Made by a program: the position numbers and the translations under genes. Shown here piece by piece: positions 10,705-19,144 of a stretch of DNA of 64,000 nucleotides (position 1 is the first letter of the stretch; each line of letters starts with the position of its first letter). The stretch comes from Lachnospiraceae bacterium (GTDB lineage Bacteria > Bacillota > Clostridia > Lachnospirales > Lachnospiraceae). The stretch is taken from NCBI GenBank assembly GCA_016297945.1, contig JAEDFR010000001.1, positions 1 to 64,000 of the forward strand. Reading direction: 5' to 3'. The notes under the pieces are model-generated. The model worked only from the letters and a program-made list of their open reading frames with translations, was not told the origin of the DNA and searched no databases.

Positions 10705-12504
10705 CTACTCTGCTGTCTCTTCAGCATCTTCTACCGCATACATCGGATTATCGCCATAAGTACATGTAACTGCAAAAGTAACACCTGTTGCGCCTGTCTC
10801 ATCATCCGTATATTCGGTAATTCCATTTACAAAAACGTCGGAGAAATTTTCAAAGGTACGCAGATTGACGATAGTTGCTGCTGCTTCTTCTTTGGTTTCT
10901 ACCTCTACAGATAATGCAATCGTGCTATTATTCGCAGAGAACGCATTAATCTGTGCAGATGCAGGAAGCTTTTCTTCCAACTCCGTAATAACATTGTTCA
11001 ATGCTTCATTATTGGTAGATGTTGCATCATAAATTGCTGTTAAATAATCATAATCGGCTTTTGTGCTTACATATGCATTATATGTCTCTCTAACAGGCTC
11101 TAACTGTGCCTTGCGCTCTGTTAATGTTTCGTTTCTTGTCTTAGCCTGGAAATAAGGAACCAGACACATTGCAGCAATCACGATTGCAGCAACAATACCT
11201 GCGCCTAAAACAATGTAAGGTAAGGTTTCATTCTGACCGATGGATGAAAGCTGACCTTTCGCATCTTTAGATTTTTTACCTTTTGTTTCAGTTATTGCAC
11301 CCTGGAAACCAACACCGGTAAGGGTTGCACCGATTGCAGCAATGTAATCACCAAGTGATACACCCTGTAAGTGAAGACCCTGTGTAATATTTGTTCCTGC
11401 AAGATCTTTTAATACTTCAACATCACGACCGAGTTCCTGTGAAAGTAATCCGTCAAATCCCCAGAAGTCTGCAGCGATACCGGTAATAATGATATTATCA
11501 ATAGCTGCATCTTTGTTTTTAGAGTTATAATAATCAATTACTCGAACGATAGAACCGATTAACTGCTGATAGCTGATGGTTACATCTCTTCTTAAACGAA
11601 GCATCTTTAAGTTTGCACCGGCCTGCCTTGCAGCAACCGTTGTAGATGCAATCTGAGATGTATCACCGGTTGTCTCAGCTAAATTATGTGCAGCTGCGGC
11701 AGCCTGCTCTAACTGTTGAACCTCTGCCTCTTTTTCTGCCAACAGGGCCTCCTCTTCCGGTCTCATAACCAGATTGTTACGACGAAGTGTTTTAACTGCA
11801 TCCGTATAAGATAAAAGCTCTCCGTATACATCCGTCTCCATCATGACATCTACGATCTGGTCAGCACCATAGATACCGGGACGCTGCATCGTGATAACAC
11901 CATTGTTGGTTACTGTTAACAGAGATGATCTTTCATCAATCTTTACGATTAAGTTAACACCTTTGTTGAATCTGCTTCTTAAAGCCTGGAAGATACAGCT
12001 ACCTGTATAATCAATAGAAGATAGGGTCAGTCCCAAACTGTTAGCTAGAACCGAATAACCTCTTAAGATATCATCGGGAGCAGCCACAACCATGACACGA
12101 TACTGTTTTGTACCGGCATCATCCTGCATTGTCTCCATGATATTGTAAGCGAACTGATATTGAGAAGGGTCAACCGGGAAATAGTCTGTGATGTTTGTCA
12201 TCAACAATTCACGGATCTGTTTTTTCTTTACAAAAGGAATAACCGCTTCTCTGTTTGCGATTTTTGTGGATGAAACTGCAAAAATAACTCTCTTTGCATT
12301 CATTCCGTTAGCAACAATGTTTGCTTTTAAATCATTGACGTATTCCTCTGTCGGATTAATTAATCCGTCATTAAAAATACCATCCGGTGTCTTCATACTG
12401 AAAACGCCGTAAACCTGTGGATGTTTTGACTGGTAATCCATCTCAACAACCTGTGTCAAGGAATATCCAATCTCAATACCAAGTACTCTTTGTGCCTTTG
12501 CCAT
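10705..12504 (-). CDS. pilM: PilM-PilN fusion protein
   Basis: 599 residues joining two pilus proteins usually encoded separately. Residues 1-395 are a PilM-type actin-like ATPase (start AKAQRVLGIEIGYSLTQVVE, later IDNIIITGIAADFWGFDGLL). After a Lys-rich linker (about 405-425) comes one membrane helix at about 428-451, then a coiled-coil and the ferredoxin-like periplasmic fold expected of PilN. Residues 250-300 hold an extra Ala/Glu/Gln-rich coiled-coil insertion inside the PilM part. In separate systems PilM binds the cytoplasmic N-terminus of PilN; here that contact is built into one chain in the opposite order (PilM first). SD GGGAGG precedes ATG 12504. Followed at once by pilO. Confidence 0.85.
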   Translation of the reverse strand: MAKAQRVLGIEIGYSLTQVVEMDYQSKHPQVYGVFSMKTPDGIFNDGLINPTEEYVNDLKANIVANGMNAKRVIFAVSSTKIANREAVIPFVKKKQIRELLMTNITDYFPVDPSQYQFAYNIMETMQDDAGTKQYRVMVVAAPDDILRGYSVLANSLGLTLSSIDYTGSCIFQALRSRFNKGVNLIVKIDERSSLLTVTNNGVITMQRPGIYGADQIVDVMMETDVYGELLSYTDAVKTLRRNNLVMRPEEEALLAEKEAEVQQLEQAAAAAHNLAETTGDTSQIASTTVAARQAGANLKMLRLRRDVTISYQQLIGSIVRVIDYYNSKNKDAAIDNIIITGIAADFWGFDGLLSQELGRDVEVLKDLAGTNITQGLHLQGVSLGDYIAAIGATLTGVGFQGAITETKGKKSKDAKGQLSSIGQNETLPYIVLGAGIVAAIVIAAMCLVPYFQAKTRNETLTERKAQLEPVRETYNAYVSTKADYDYLTAIYDATSTNNEALNNVITELEEKLPASAQINAFSANNSTIALSVEVETKEEAAATIVNLRTFENFSDVFVNGITEYTDDETGATGVTFAVTCTYGDNPMYAVEDAEETAE

Positions 12505-12616
12505 GATTTACCTCCCTGCAAAATAGGATTTAACCTTTTTATTTCTTTATTTGTATATATATTAAAGTTTGTTTCCACTTGCTCTATCTGTTTGTTTGAC
12601 TCATAAGAATTCAGAT

Positions 12617-13396
12617 TTACTTACTAATGATAAACAAACTTAGATACCAATTTAAAAACTGACTTCCCCAAAGAGCTGCCATAAAAATACCGACAGATAA
12701 GTAAGGGCCCATCGCCAGTTTGTGCTCCGCATTTGACACTTTCATGCGTATCAGATGTATCACCGAAGCAACAATACATCCCAATAAAAACGCTACAATT
12801 GCATTCTGCCATCCCAAGAGCAGCCCTGCCGCTCCCATTAATTTCACGTCTCCACCGCCAATGGCAGTCCCCTGTGAGACCTGATAAATAATCCAAAGGA
12901 ATCCACTGACTGCTACGAGACCGATCCCATAAGTCACCCAATCCCCTAAGTGAAATATGAGATGGATCAGTCCCAAAGCCAGTATAAACAAGTTGACTCC
13001 AATTGGAATCTCGTATGTTCTAAAATCGATGACGCTAAGTACAATCAGCGCCGAAGCTAATAAACAGTATATAACCGAATCTATACTCCAACCGTTTACT
13101 AAAAAAAACAGTACATATAAGACCCCATTTAGTCCTTCAACCAAAGGATACTGGAGGGATATATGTGTTTTGCACTTTCGACATCGACCGCGTAAAAATA
13201 TGTAAGAGAATAAGGGAACTAAATCGTACCATGCCAATTGGTAACCGCATGACATGCAGTGTGACCTGTCCTTTGCAATGCTCTCCTTAAGTGGAATACG
13301 TAATATGCAGACATTTAAAAAGCTGCCTATTACGATCCCAAATAAGAATATCACCACATATAAAATTATTCCGTAAATACATTCTTCAGTGGTCAT
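12617..13396 (-). CDS. pilD: Prepilin leader peptidase / N-methyltransferase PilD
   Basis: 259 residues, polytopic aspartyl protease that cleaves the basic leader of prepilins after Gly and methylates the new N-terminus. The N-terminal domain has GSFLNVCILRIP and a zinc-type tetracysteine (C47-x2-C50, C72-x2-C75). The two catalytic aspartates are visible: D124 in SVIDFRTYEIP and D183 in GGGDVK. About seven membrane segments follow. It lies directly after the major pilin gene. Its SD (AAGGAG) can pair with a TCTCC just upstream of the ATG (separate entry), so translation may be damped relative to pilA. Confidence 0.95.
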   Translation of the reverse strand: MTTEECIYGIILYVVIFLFGIVIGSFLNVCILRIPLKESIAKDRSHCMSCGYQLAWYDLVPLFSYIFLRGRCRKCKTHISLQYPLVEGLNGVLYVLFFLVNGWSIDSVIYCLLASALIVLSVIDFRTYEIPIGVNLFILALGLIHLIFHLGDWVTYGIGLVAVSGFLWIIYQVSQGTAIGGGDVKLMGAAGLLLGWQNAIVAFLLGCIVASVIHLIRMKVSNAEHKLAMGPYLSVGIFMAALWGSQFLNWYLSLFIISK

Positions 13397-13399
13397 AGG

Positions 13400-13412
13400 G
13401 GAGAATGTCTCC
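13400..13412 (-). promoter_or_regulatory. Hairpin that sequesters the pilD Shine-Dalgarno
   Basis: On the minus strand GGAGA (the SD of pilD) is followed by a 3-nt CAT loop and TCTCC, a perfect 5-bp stem ending 3 nt before the ATG at 13396. If it forms, the ribosome-binding site of the peptidase is paired. The abundant upstream pilA has an open AAAGGAGAG site. The regulatory effect is inference; such a short stem could also be chance. Confidence 0.35.
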
Positions 13413-13429
13413 TTAAGTGCTAGGTTTGA

Positions 13430-13846
13430 TTAGTGACCTGAAATTGATAATGTGCTACCAATGTAAACAGTAAAGTTACCATTAGCATCTGTCTCAAATT
13501 CAGGCCATGCTGTATTACCAGGGGTACCGGAAGCTTTTGATTTCCACTTCGGAGCAACACCACCCATGGTATCTTCTACTTCTTTTGTCCATGAGCCGGC
13601 AGTGCCGCCAGCGGTGAACGTTCTTCTACTTGTGCCGTATTCAGGAACACCTGTTAAATCAGGGTCAGCTGCAGCTGTTGTACAAGCTGTGTAGAATGAG
13701 TCTAACTGATCTTTATCAGCTGAAACTCTTGATTTTTCAACATATTTTAAGTACTGGGGTGCTAATACACCTACCAAAATTGCCATAATGGCAATAACGA
13801 TGATTAACTCAACAAGTGAGAAACCTTTGTTATTTGTCTTTTTCAT
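13430..13846 (-). CDS. pilA: Major type IV pilin PilA
   Basis: 138 residues, compact, with the textbook type IVa prepilin start: MKKTNNKG, then FSLVELIIVIAIMAILVGVLAPQ, Glu+5 present, followed by YLKYVEKSRVSADKDQLDSF of the alpha-1 helix. The C-terminal globular domain is small (about 85 residues) and has no cysteine pair, so no disulfide-bound D-region. Strong SD AAAGGAGAG 8 nt before the ATG. Placed between pilC and pilD. It is the only short pilin of the operon, which supports the major-subunit call. Ser/Thr residues that could carry a glycan are frequent, but no site can be named. Confidence 0.93.
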   Translation of the reverse strand: MKKTNNKGFSLVELIIVIAIMAILVGVLAPQYLKYVEKSRVSADKDQLDSFYTACTTAAADPDLTGVPEYGTSRRTFTAGGTAGSWTKEVEDTMGGVAPKWKSKASGTPGNTAWPEFETDANGNFTVYIGSTLSISGH

Positions 13847-13918
13847 AGTAAACTCTCCTTTTATTCATTTTTATTTATTAAAATCTTCACGCCCCTATTA
13901 CATGAAGTTTTAACCAGA

Positions 13919-15139
13919 TTATAAGTTATCAAGACCTTCGTACATTGCGCCCATTGGTGCAATAACAGCTCCGATAATGGTACCGCAGATGCCGGCAAGA
14001 AGGACAATCATCATAGGCTCTAACATGGTAGTCAGCGCTTTTGTTGCTTCTTCTACCTCATCTTCATAATAATCAGCCAGTGTATCCAACATAGCTTCTG
14101 TATTACCGGTTTCTTCACCGATACGAACCATGTGGTAAACCATCGGAGGGAAAAGTCCGGATTTTTCAAGCGGTGTCGATAACGGAACACCCTGCATAAC
14201 ATCCACTCTGGCATTTGCCATAACTTCTTTATAGTATACATTATTCATGGTATCACCAACAATCTGAACTGCATCCGGTGTGGAAATGCCTGCCGCAAGC
14301 ATTGTTGATAAGTTGCGGGCAAAACGAGCCGAACTCTGTTTTACTGTTAAATTACCAAAAACCGGTGCTTTAATCGCAATACGATGGAATAAGCCTTTCC
14401 CGGTAGCTGTCTTAGAGAAATACATAACACCGGCAACGATTGCAGCAATGATAACCAAAAGCAAAATGAAATTCGCCTGTACGAAGTCCGAAACCGCCAC
14501 AACAGCCAAAGTAATCTTCGGCATCTCAATATCCATGTCAGCAAACATCCCCATAAAGGTAGGTACAACAAATTCCAACATAACGATAACAACCGCAAAC
14601 GCAACAATCAAAACGATAATCGGGTATGTCATGGCACTTTTTACCATGCTCTGCAATTTTGCGCTCTGCTCAAACTGCTGTGCCATACGTTCAAATGAAA
14701 CGTCCAGGTTACCGGATGCTTCACCGGCTGCAACCATGTGACAAAGCAACTCGGGAAATACGTCAGATCTCTGTCGCATTGCTATTGCAAGGCTATCACC
14801 TTTCTGAACAGATGTAGAAACTTCTACCAACGCTTCCTGCAATGTCGGGTTTTCTGTCTGTTCTGCTAACATCTTTAAAGTTTCGATAATTGTTACACCG
14901 GCTCTGTTTAAGCTGACAAACTGACGGCAGAGTAAAGAAAGATCTCTGATTTTTACTTTTTTCTTACCAAAAGAGCCAAGCGATACTTCTTTATTAAGCG
15001 CGCTTCCTTCTTTCAACTCAATAATCGTCAGGCCATCTTTTTTTAACTGCTCGGATGCTTTCATCTGATTATCTGCATCTAAGCTACCTTTTACCTGTTT
15101 GCCTTTTCCGTCAATCGCAACGTATGTAAATACTGCCAC
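13919..15139 (-). CDS. pilC: Type IV pilus platform protein PilC
   Basis: 406 residues, the normal PilC/GspF length. Two homologous T2SF cytoplasmic domains (about 70-190 and 275-395), each followed by membrane helices (about 170-192, 222-242 and 375-398). Typical segments LCRQFVSLNRAGVTIIETL, FARNLSTMLAAGI and GNLDVSFERMAQQFE are present. The N-terminal 60 residues (FTYVAIDGKGKQVKGSLDA) match the PilC start. It transmits the PilB/PilT rotation to the pilin pool in the membrane. It follows pilB by 55 nt. Confidence 0.95.
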   Translation of the reverse strand: MAVFTYVAIDGKGKQVKGSLDADNQMKASEQLKKDGLTIIELKEGSALNKEVSLGSFGKKKVKIRDLSLLCRQFVSLNRAGVTIIETLKMLAEQTENPTLQEALVEVSTSVQKGDSLAIAMRQRSDVFPELLCHMVAAGEASGNLDVSFERMAQQFEQSAKLQSMVKSAMTYPIIVLIVAFAVVIVMLEFVVPTFMGMFADMDIEMPKITLAVVAVSDFVQANFILLLVIIAAIVAGVMYFSKTATGKGLFHRIAIKAPVFGNLTVKQSSARFARNLSTMLAAGISTPDAVQIVGDTMNNVYYKEVMANARVDVMQGVPLSTPLEKSGLFPPMVYHMVRIGEETGNTEAMLDTLADYYEDEVEEATKALTTMLEPMMIVLLAGICGTIIGAVIAPMGAMYEGLDNL

Positions 15140-15194
15140 TTGACTACCTCCCTTATCATCGTATTCCTGTCTTTTTTGTATTATTTAATTTCGT

Positions 15195-16895
15195 TTATGA
15201 ATCGAACGAAACCTTAATCATTTCTGAAACGGATGTAATTCCCTCAAGAACATAATTGGTTGCACTCATGCGAAGAGTGTACATACCTTCTTCCAACGCA
15301 GCCTGCTTAATATGCTCAGCGTCCTCTCCTGCTGCAATAACTTTACGAACCTTGGGAGTAACCTCCATAATCTCGTAAACACCGATACGACCTTTAAAGC
15401 CATTGTTGTCGCAGCTCGAGCATCCGGCCGGCTCGTAAATCTCAACCTGTTCATCTTTTCCAAATCCAAGTAACTCAAGTTGCTCTTCATTAGCCAAGAC
15501 CTTTCTTTTGCACCTAGGGCAAAGCCGACGCACCAGACGCTGTGCAATGATACCAACAGTAGAATCGGCTATCAGATACTCCGGCAATCCCATGTCTGCC
15601 AAACGCGTGATGGTACTTGCAGCTGAGTTGGTATGCAAAGTACTTACCACCAAGTGACCTGTGATAGAGGCCTGAACCGCAATGGAAGCGGTCTCTTCAT
15701 CACGAATCTCTCCGATCATGATAATATCCGGGTCCTGACGGAGGATAGATCTTAACGCGGATGCGAATGTCAATCCCGCTTTTACATTGGTCTGTACCTG
15801 ATTAATGCCGGGCACATTTGCTTCGACAGGGTCTTCAACCGTAATAATATTAACATCTTCTTTATTTAATTCACTAAGTGCTGTATAAAGCGTTGTTGAT
15901 TTACCGGAACCGGTGGGCCCGGTAACAAGGATAATGCCGTGTGGGTTCATAAGAATATGATCAAACAGGCGTAAATCATGATCATTAAAACCGAGCTCTG
16001 CCTTATCTCTTGTTAACGCATTCTTGTTGGTAAGACGCATTACGACTTTTTCGCCGAACACGGTAGGAAGAATAGATACACGGATATCAAACTCGCGGCC
16101 ATCAACAAAGGATGTAATACGACCATCCTGTGGCTTACGCTTTTCAGCAATATCCATGCCGCCAATTACTTTTAATCGAGCTACGATAGCCGGAAGCATC
16201 TTGATGTTGTATGTCATTTTCTCATGTAAAGCACCGTCAATTCGATAACGGACACGAACTTTTTTCTCAAGTGCTTCGATATGTATATCGGAGGTTCTCT
16301 GACGAACAGCCTGCTCAATCATGCTATTTACCAACTGAACAATCGGCGAGTTGTTGACATCATCATTCATCGCTTCGATTTCTTCATCGGCGAACAAATC
16401 AGCTCTTTCCGTTTCGAAATCATTAGCTGCTTTTAAAGCTTTGGCATTTCCATAGTATTTATCAATAGCAACCATGATTTCGCCGGGAGTGGCAACCATC
16501 GGGTCAATCATACGGTTTGTGACCATTGACAAGTCATCGATTGCGAGCATATCCATCGGATCTGCCATGGCTACTCTGATGATATTCACATTGCGGTCAT
16601 CGTAGCAATATGGTATGGCAGTATATTTCTTTAATATATCCACATCAAACAGAGAAATAAGGTCGTCCGGTATACGTGAATCCTGAAGGTTCGCCCTGTC
16701 ATATCCCATCTGGTGGCAAAGAGCATCTGCCATTATGTCATCTGTGATATATCCATCAGATACAAGAATCTCGCCAAGACGACGTTTTTTAATCTTCTGC
16801 GCTTCAAGTGCCTGATCAAGTTGCACCTGGGTAATAACACCTTCTGCCAAAAGGATGTCACCAATACGCATCTTTCTTCTGCCCAATAAACTCAT
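15195..16895 (-). CDS. pilB: Type IV pilus extension ATPase PilB
   Basis: 566 residues. The N-terminal MshEN-type domain (1-155) has the RIGDILLAEG and RLGEILVSDGYI repeats, a fold that binds c-di-GMP in several homologues. The catalytic core has Walker A GPTGSGKST (326-334), an Asp/Glu box (VEDPVE), Walker B DPDIIMIGEIRD (388-399) and His box. A zinc tetracysteine C459-x2-C462 with C492-x2-C495 is typical of extension, not retraction, ATPases. First gene of the pil operon, about 100 nt downstream of the predicted start site; SD AAGGGG. c-di-GMP control of this protein is inference. Confidence 0.96.
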   Translation of the reverse strand: MSLLGRRKMRIGDILLAEGVITQVQLDQALEAQKIKKRRLGEILVSDGYITDDIMADALCHQMGYDRANLQDSRIPDDLISLFDVDILKKYTAIPYCYDDRNVNIIRVAMADPMDMLAIDDLSMVTNRMIDPMVATPGEIMVAIDKYYGNAKALKAANDFETERADLFADEEIEAMNDDVNNSPIVQLVNSMIEQAVRQRTSDIHIEALEKKVRVRYRIDGALHEKMTYNIKMLPAIVARLKVIGGMDIAEKRKPQDGRITSFVDGREFDIRVSILPTVFGEKVVMRLTNKNALTRDKAELGFNDHDLRLFDHILMNPHGIILVTGPTGSGKSTTLYTALSELNKEDVNIITVEDPVEANVPGINQVQTNVKAGLTFASALRSILRQDPDIIMIGEIRDEETASIAVQASITGHLVVSTLHTNSAASTITRLADMGLPEYLIADSTVGIIAQRLVRRLCPRCKRKVLANEEQLELLGFGKDEQVEIYEPAGCSSCDNNGFKGRIGVYEIMEVTPKVRKVIAAGEDAEHIKQAALEEGMYTLRMSATNYVLEGITSVSEMIKVSFDS

Positions 16896-16907
16896 ATGTT
16901 TTACCCC

Positions 16908-16939
16908 TTTAATCTGATAATAATTATCAAATTATTAAA
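16908..16939 (-). promoter_or_regulatory. Leader hairpin before pilB
   Basis: On the minus strand TTTAAT, then TGATAAT-T-ATTATCA, then ATTAAA form a nested inverted repeat (inner stem 7 bp with 1-nt centre, outer stem 6 bp) in the pilB leader. The 3' arm touches the SD sequence AAAGGGG. It could act as an RNA hairpin near the ribosome-binding site or as a protein-binding dyad in DNA. Both readings are inference. AT-rich stems are common by chance in such DNA. Confidence 0.35.
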
Positions 16940-17000
16940 TTTCTCTTAATTTTTTACAGAATTAGGCATAAAAATCCCTAATTGTCAAATTTATGTAAAC

Positions 17001-17029
17001 ATTCTATCATTTATTGCAACCTGTCGCAA
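17001..17029 (-). promoter_or_regulatory. Promoter of the pil operon
   Basis: On the minus strand TTGCGA at 17029-17024, a 17-bp spacer and TAGAAT at 17006-17001, with an extended -10 (TGATAGAAT). The predicted start near 16994 gives a leader of about 100 nt before pilB. This is a vegetative sigma-A type site. Seen by eye; not tested. It lies in the 265-bp gap after the ThDP-enzyme gene. Confidence 0.6.
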
Positions 17030-17160
17030 GACCTTTACTCTCGTTTTTTTTACACATATTCAACAATTTTTTTCTATACTTTTAGTGCAATTTAACCACT
17101 TTCAATCTATTCTTTTACATTTTTTCATTCATTTTTAGCATATCGAAAGATATATACAGG

Positions 17161-19011
17161 TCATATAAATGGATACATATCATCCAGCTTTGGAGACACC
17201 ATCGTACCATCCTCTAATCGTTTCGATGCAAGCTTTGGTTCAAAGTTTTGTTTTTCATCCACAACCACTTCCAGAATGATCGGTCCGTCTTCATTCAAAA
17301 AAGCCATAACTTCCTTTTTTATATCATTTAAGTTTTCTAACTTTCTATATTTTACTCCAAATGCCATTGCCAACATTTTAAAATCAGGAAATCCAACTCC
17401 ATTATCAGGATTCACACCTGTTAACGGATGCTCTGAAAAAAGATTGGTCTGCGTCTGACGTATGGAATGATATCCATTATTGTTTAACAATATAATTTTT
17501 AAATTCAGGTTATGATATGCTACCGTTGCCAGCTCCTGCAAATTCATCATGAAGCTTCCGTCGCCGTCGATACAGACGACACGTTTTCCTGCTTCTGCAA
17601 CTGCACATCCCAAAGCTGCCGGAAAGCCATATCCCATGGCCGCACAACCGGAATTAGTAAACAACCGTTGTCCCTTCTTAACTTCAAAAGACTGAAATGT
17701 CATCACACAGGCACTGCCGTTTCCGCAGATGACTTTTTCATTTTCCGGCAACAGTTTAGAAAACTCTCTTAAAAAGGCGTATGGGTTTAACGGTTTGTCT
17801 ATATTATAATAGGAAGAAAGTGCAACCGGATATTTTTCATTAATACCATGAGCCCATGACAACCATGCGCTTCTTTCCGCCTTTACTTGTTCTGCTTGTT
17901 CTGTGTTACCTATTTCTCCATCTACATTTTCTTTTTTCCATGAATTCACAGAGGCAAATCGCAAAATGTTGTCTTTATTGCTTGATTTCGTAAGAATGTC
18001 ACATAAAACATCTTTTACATCAGCATGGATTTTCATATCAATCTGCAACGTAGGTTTTGATAATTCATTTGCATCAATATCCACCATGATTTTGTAAGCA
18101 TTTTCCGCGAAGCATTGATAATTGTAACTAATCTGGCGGATATTACAGCGACATCCCAAGATCAAAATGCAATCCGCTTTTTGGACCACAAAGTTACCAC
18201 CACGATTCCCCACAGTACCGGGACGTCCGCAATATAGCGGATGCTCATCCCATAATAAGTCATGGGCATTCCAGGCAGTCACAACCGGTATCTGCAAGGC
18301 ATCAATCACCTTCAAAAATTCCTCATATGCACCCGAAAGTCTTATTCCGGTACCTGCCAGTATGACAGGTTTCTTTGCATTGTGTAGTTTTTCCAGTATC
18401 GCATCTGTTTTTGTCGTATCATAAACAGGAGTTTCACCTATACATTCCGTCTCATCAAAACCAGCAAGCTCATCTGTTTCAATGATTGCCCCCTGTACAT
18501 CAACAGGGACATCAATCCAAACAGGGCCTTTTCTGCCATGATTGCACAAATACCACGCCTTTTCCAGATGATAGCGGATACTCTCTGGTTCTGTTATCAT
18601 AACCGCATATTTCGTCATCGGGCGTACACTTTCCACAATCTGATATTCCTGATCGCCAAGTTGTCGCACGGTTGCACCCGTATATGCGGTTGTGGTCTCT
18701 CTTTTGACCTGTCCGGATACCACAAACATGGGGATACTATCCTGCCATGCACCAAGAACTCCGGTAATAGCATTGGTCCCACCCGGCCCGCTGGTCACAC
18801 AGACCAAGGCAACATTTCCTGTAAGACGAGCATAGCCTTCCGCCGCAATAGAACACGCCTGCTCATGATGATTATAAATGGTTTTCAGACCTTCTTTGTG
18901 ACCAAAAGCATCATTTAAATGCATGGCACCACCACCGGTCACGGAGAAATTGTGCTTTACACCATGCATAACCAAAAAATCTGCGATATAATCTGCCAAA
19001 CGGATTCTCAT
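17161..19011 (-). CDS. ThDP-dependent acetolactate-synthase-like enzyme (surface-sugar locus)
   Basis: 616 residues with the three domains of the ThDP (IlvB-like) family. The N-terminal PYR domain has the activating Glu in NHHEQACSIAAEG (E51) and GPGGTNAITG. A central Rossmann-like domain covers about 200-330. The C-terminal PP domain has the ThDP-Mg motif GDGSF...NN (about 484-513). It is probably not a biosynthetic acetolactate synthase: no regulatory subunit or ilv gene is near, and it pairs with the aldolase at 19145-20755 in a sugar locus. A known precedent for ThDP enzymes in such loci is YerE, which adds a two-carbon unit to a CDP-4-keto-3,6-dideoxyhexose. Whether this enzyme modifies a sugar or makes an acyl substituent is open. 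Confidence 0.8.
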   Translation of the reverse strand: MRIRLADYIADFLVMHGVKHNFSVTGGGAMHLNDAFGHKEGLKTIYNHHEQACSIAAEGYARLTGNVALVCVTSGPGGTNAITGVLGAWQDSIPMFVVSGQVKRETTTAYTGATVRQLGDQEYQIVESVRPMTKYAVMITEPESIRYHLEKAWYLCNHGRKGPVWIDVPVDVQGAIIETDELAGFDETECIGETPVYDTTKTDAILEKLHNAKKPVILAGTGIRLSGAYEEFLKVIDALQIPVVTAWNAHDLLWDEHPLYCGRPGTVGNRGGNFVVQKADCILILGCRCNIRQISYNYQCFAENAYKIMVDIDANELSKPTLQIDMKIHADVKDVLCDILTKSSNKDNILRFASVNSWKKENVDGEIGNTEQAEQVKAERSAWLSWAHGINEKYPVALSSYYNIDKPLNPYAFLREFSKLLPENEKVICGNGSACVMTFQSFEVKKGQRLFTNSGCAAMGYGFPAALGCAVAEAGKRVVCIDGDGSFMMNLQELATVAYHNLNLKIILLNNNGYHSIRQTQTNLFSEHPLTGVNPDNGVGFPDFKMLAMAFGVKYRKLENLNDIKKEVMAFLNEDGPIILEVVVDEKQNFEPKLASKRLEDGTMVSPKLDDMYPFI

Positions 19012-19144
19012 AGATAATCTATTCCTTTCCCTTATGTTTTAGTACATGTTTTCTATTTTTATATGGATTTTTCATGATAGAAATTTTAGCTATATTTATA
19101 ACAAGTACCAAAAGAACTTTTGATACTTATATCATCATTCACAA

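Noticed and set aside
12624..12941. 105-codon minus-strand frame overlapping pilD
   Set aside because: Out-of-frame shadow of the prepilin peptidase gene, which has all catalytic motifs.
14280..14741. 153-codon plus-strand frame
   Set aside because: Entirely antisense to pilC, with Met/Ala/Thr-rich composition caused by the opposite codons; no SD.
16896..17160. c-di-GMP riboswitch before pilB
   Set aside because: Expected from other clostridial pil operons, but I could not find the conserved GEMM-I or GEMM-II core; only AT-rich dyads are present.
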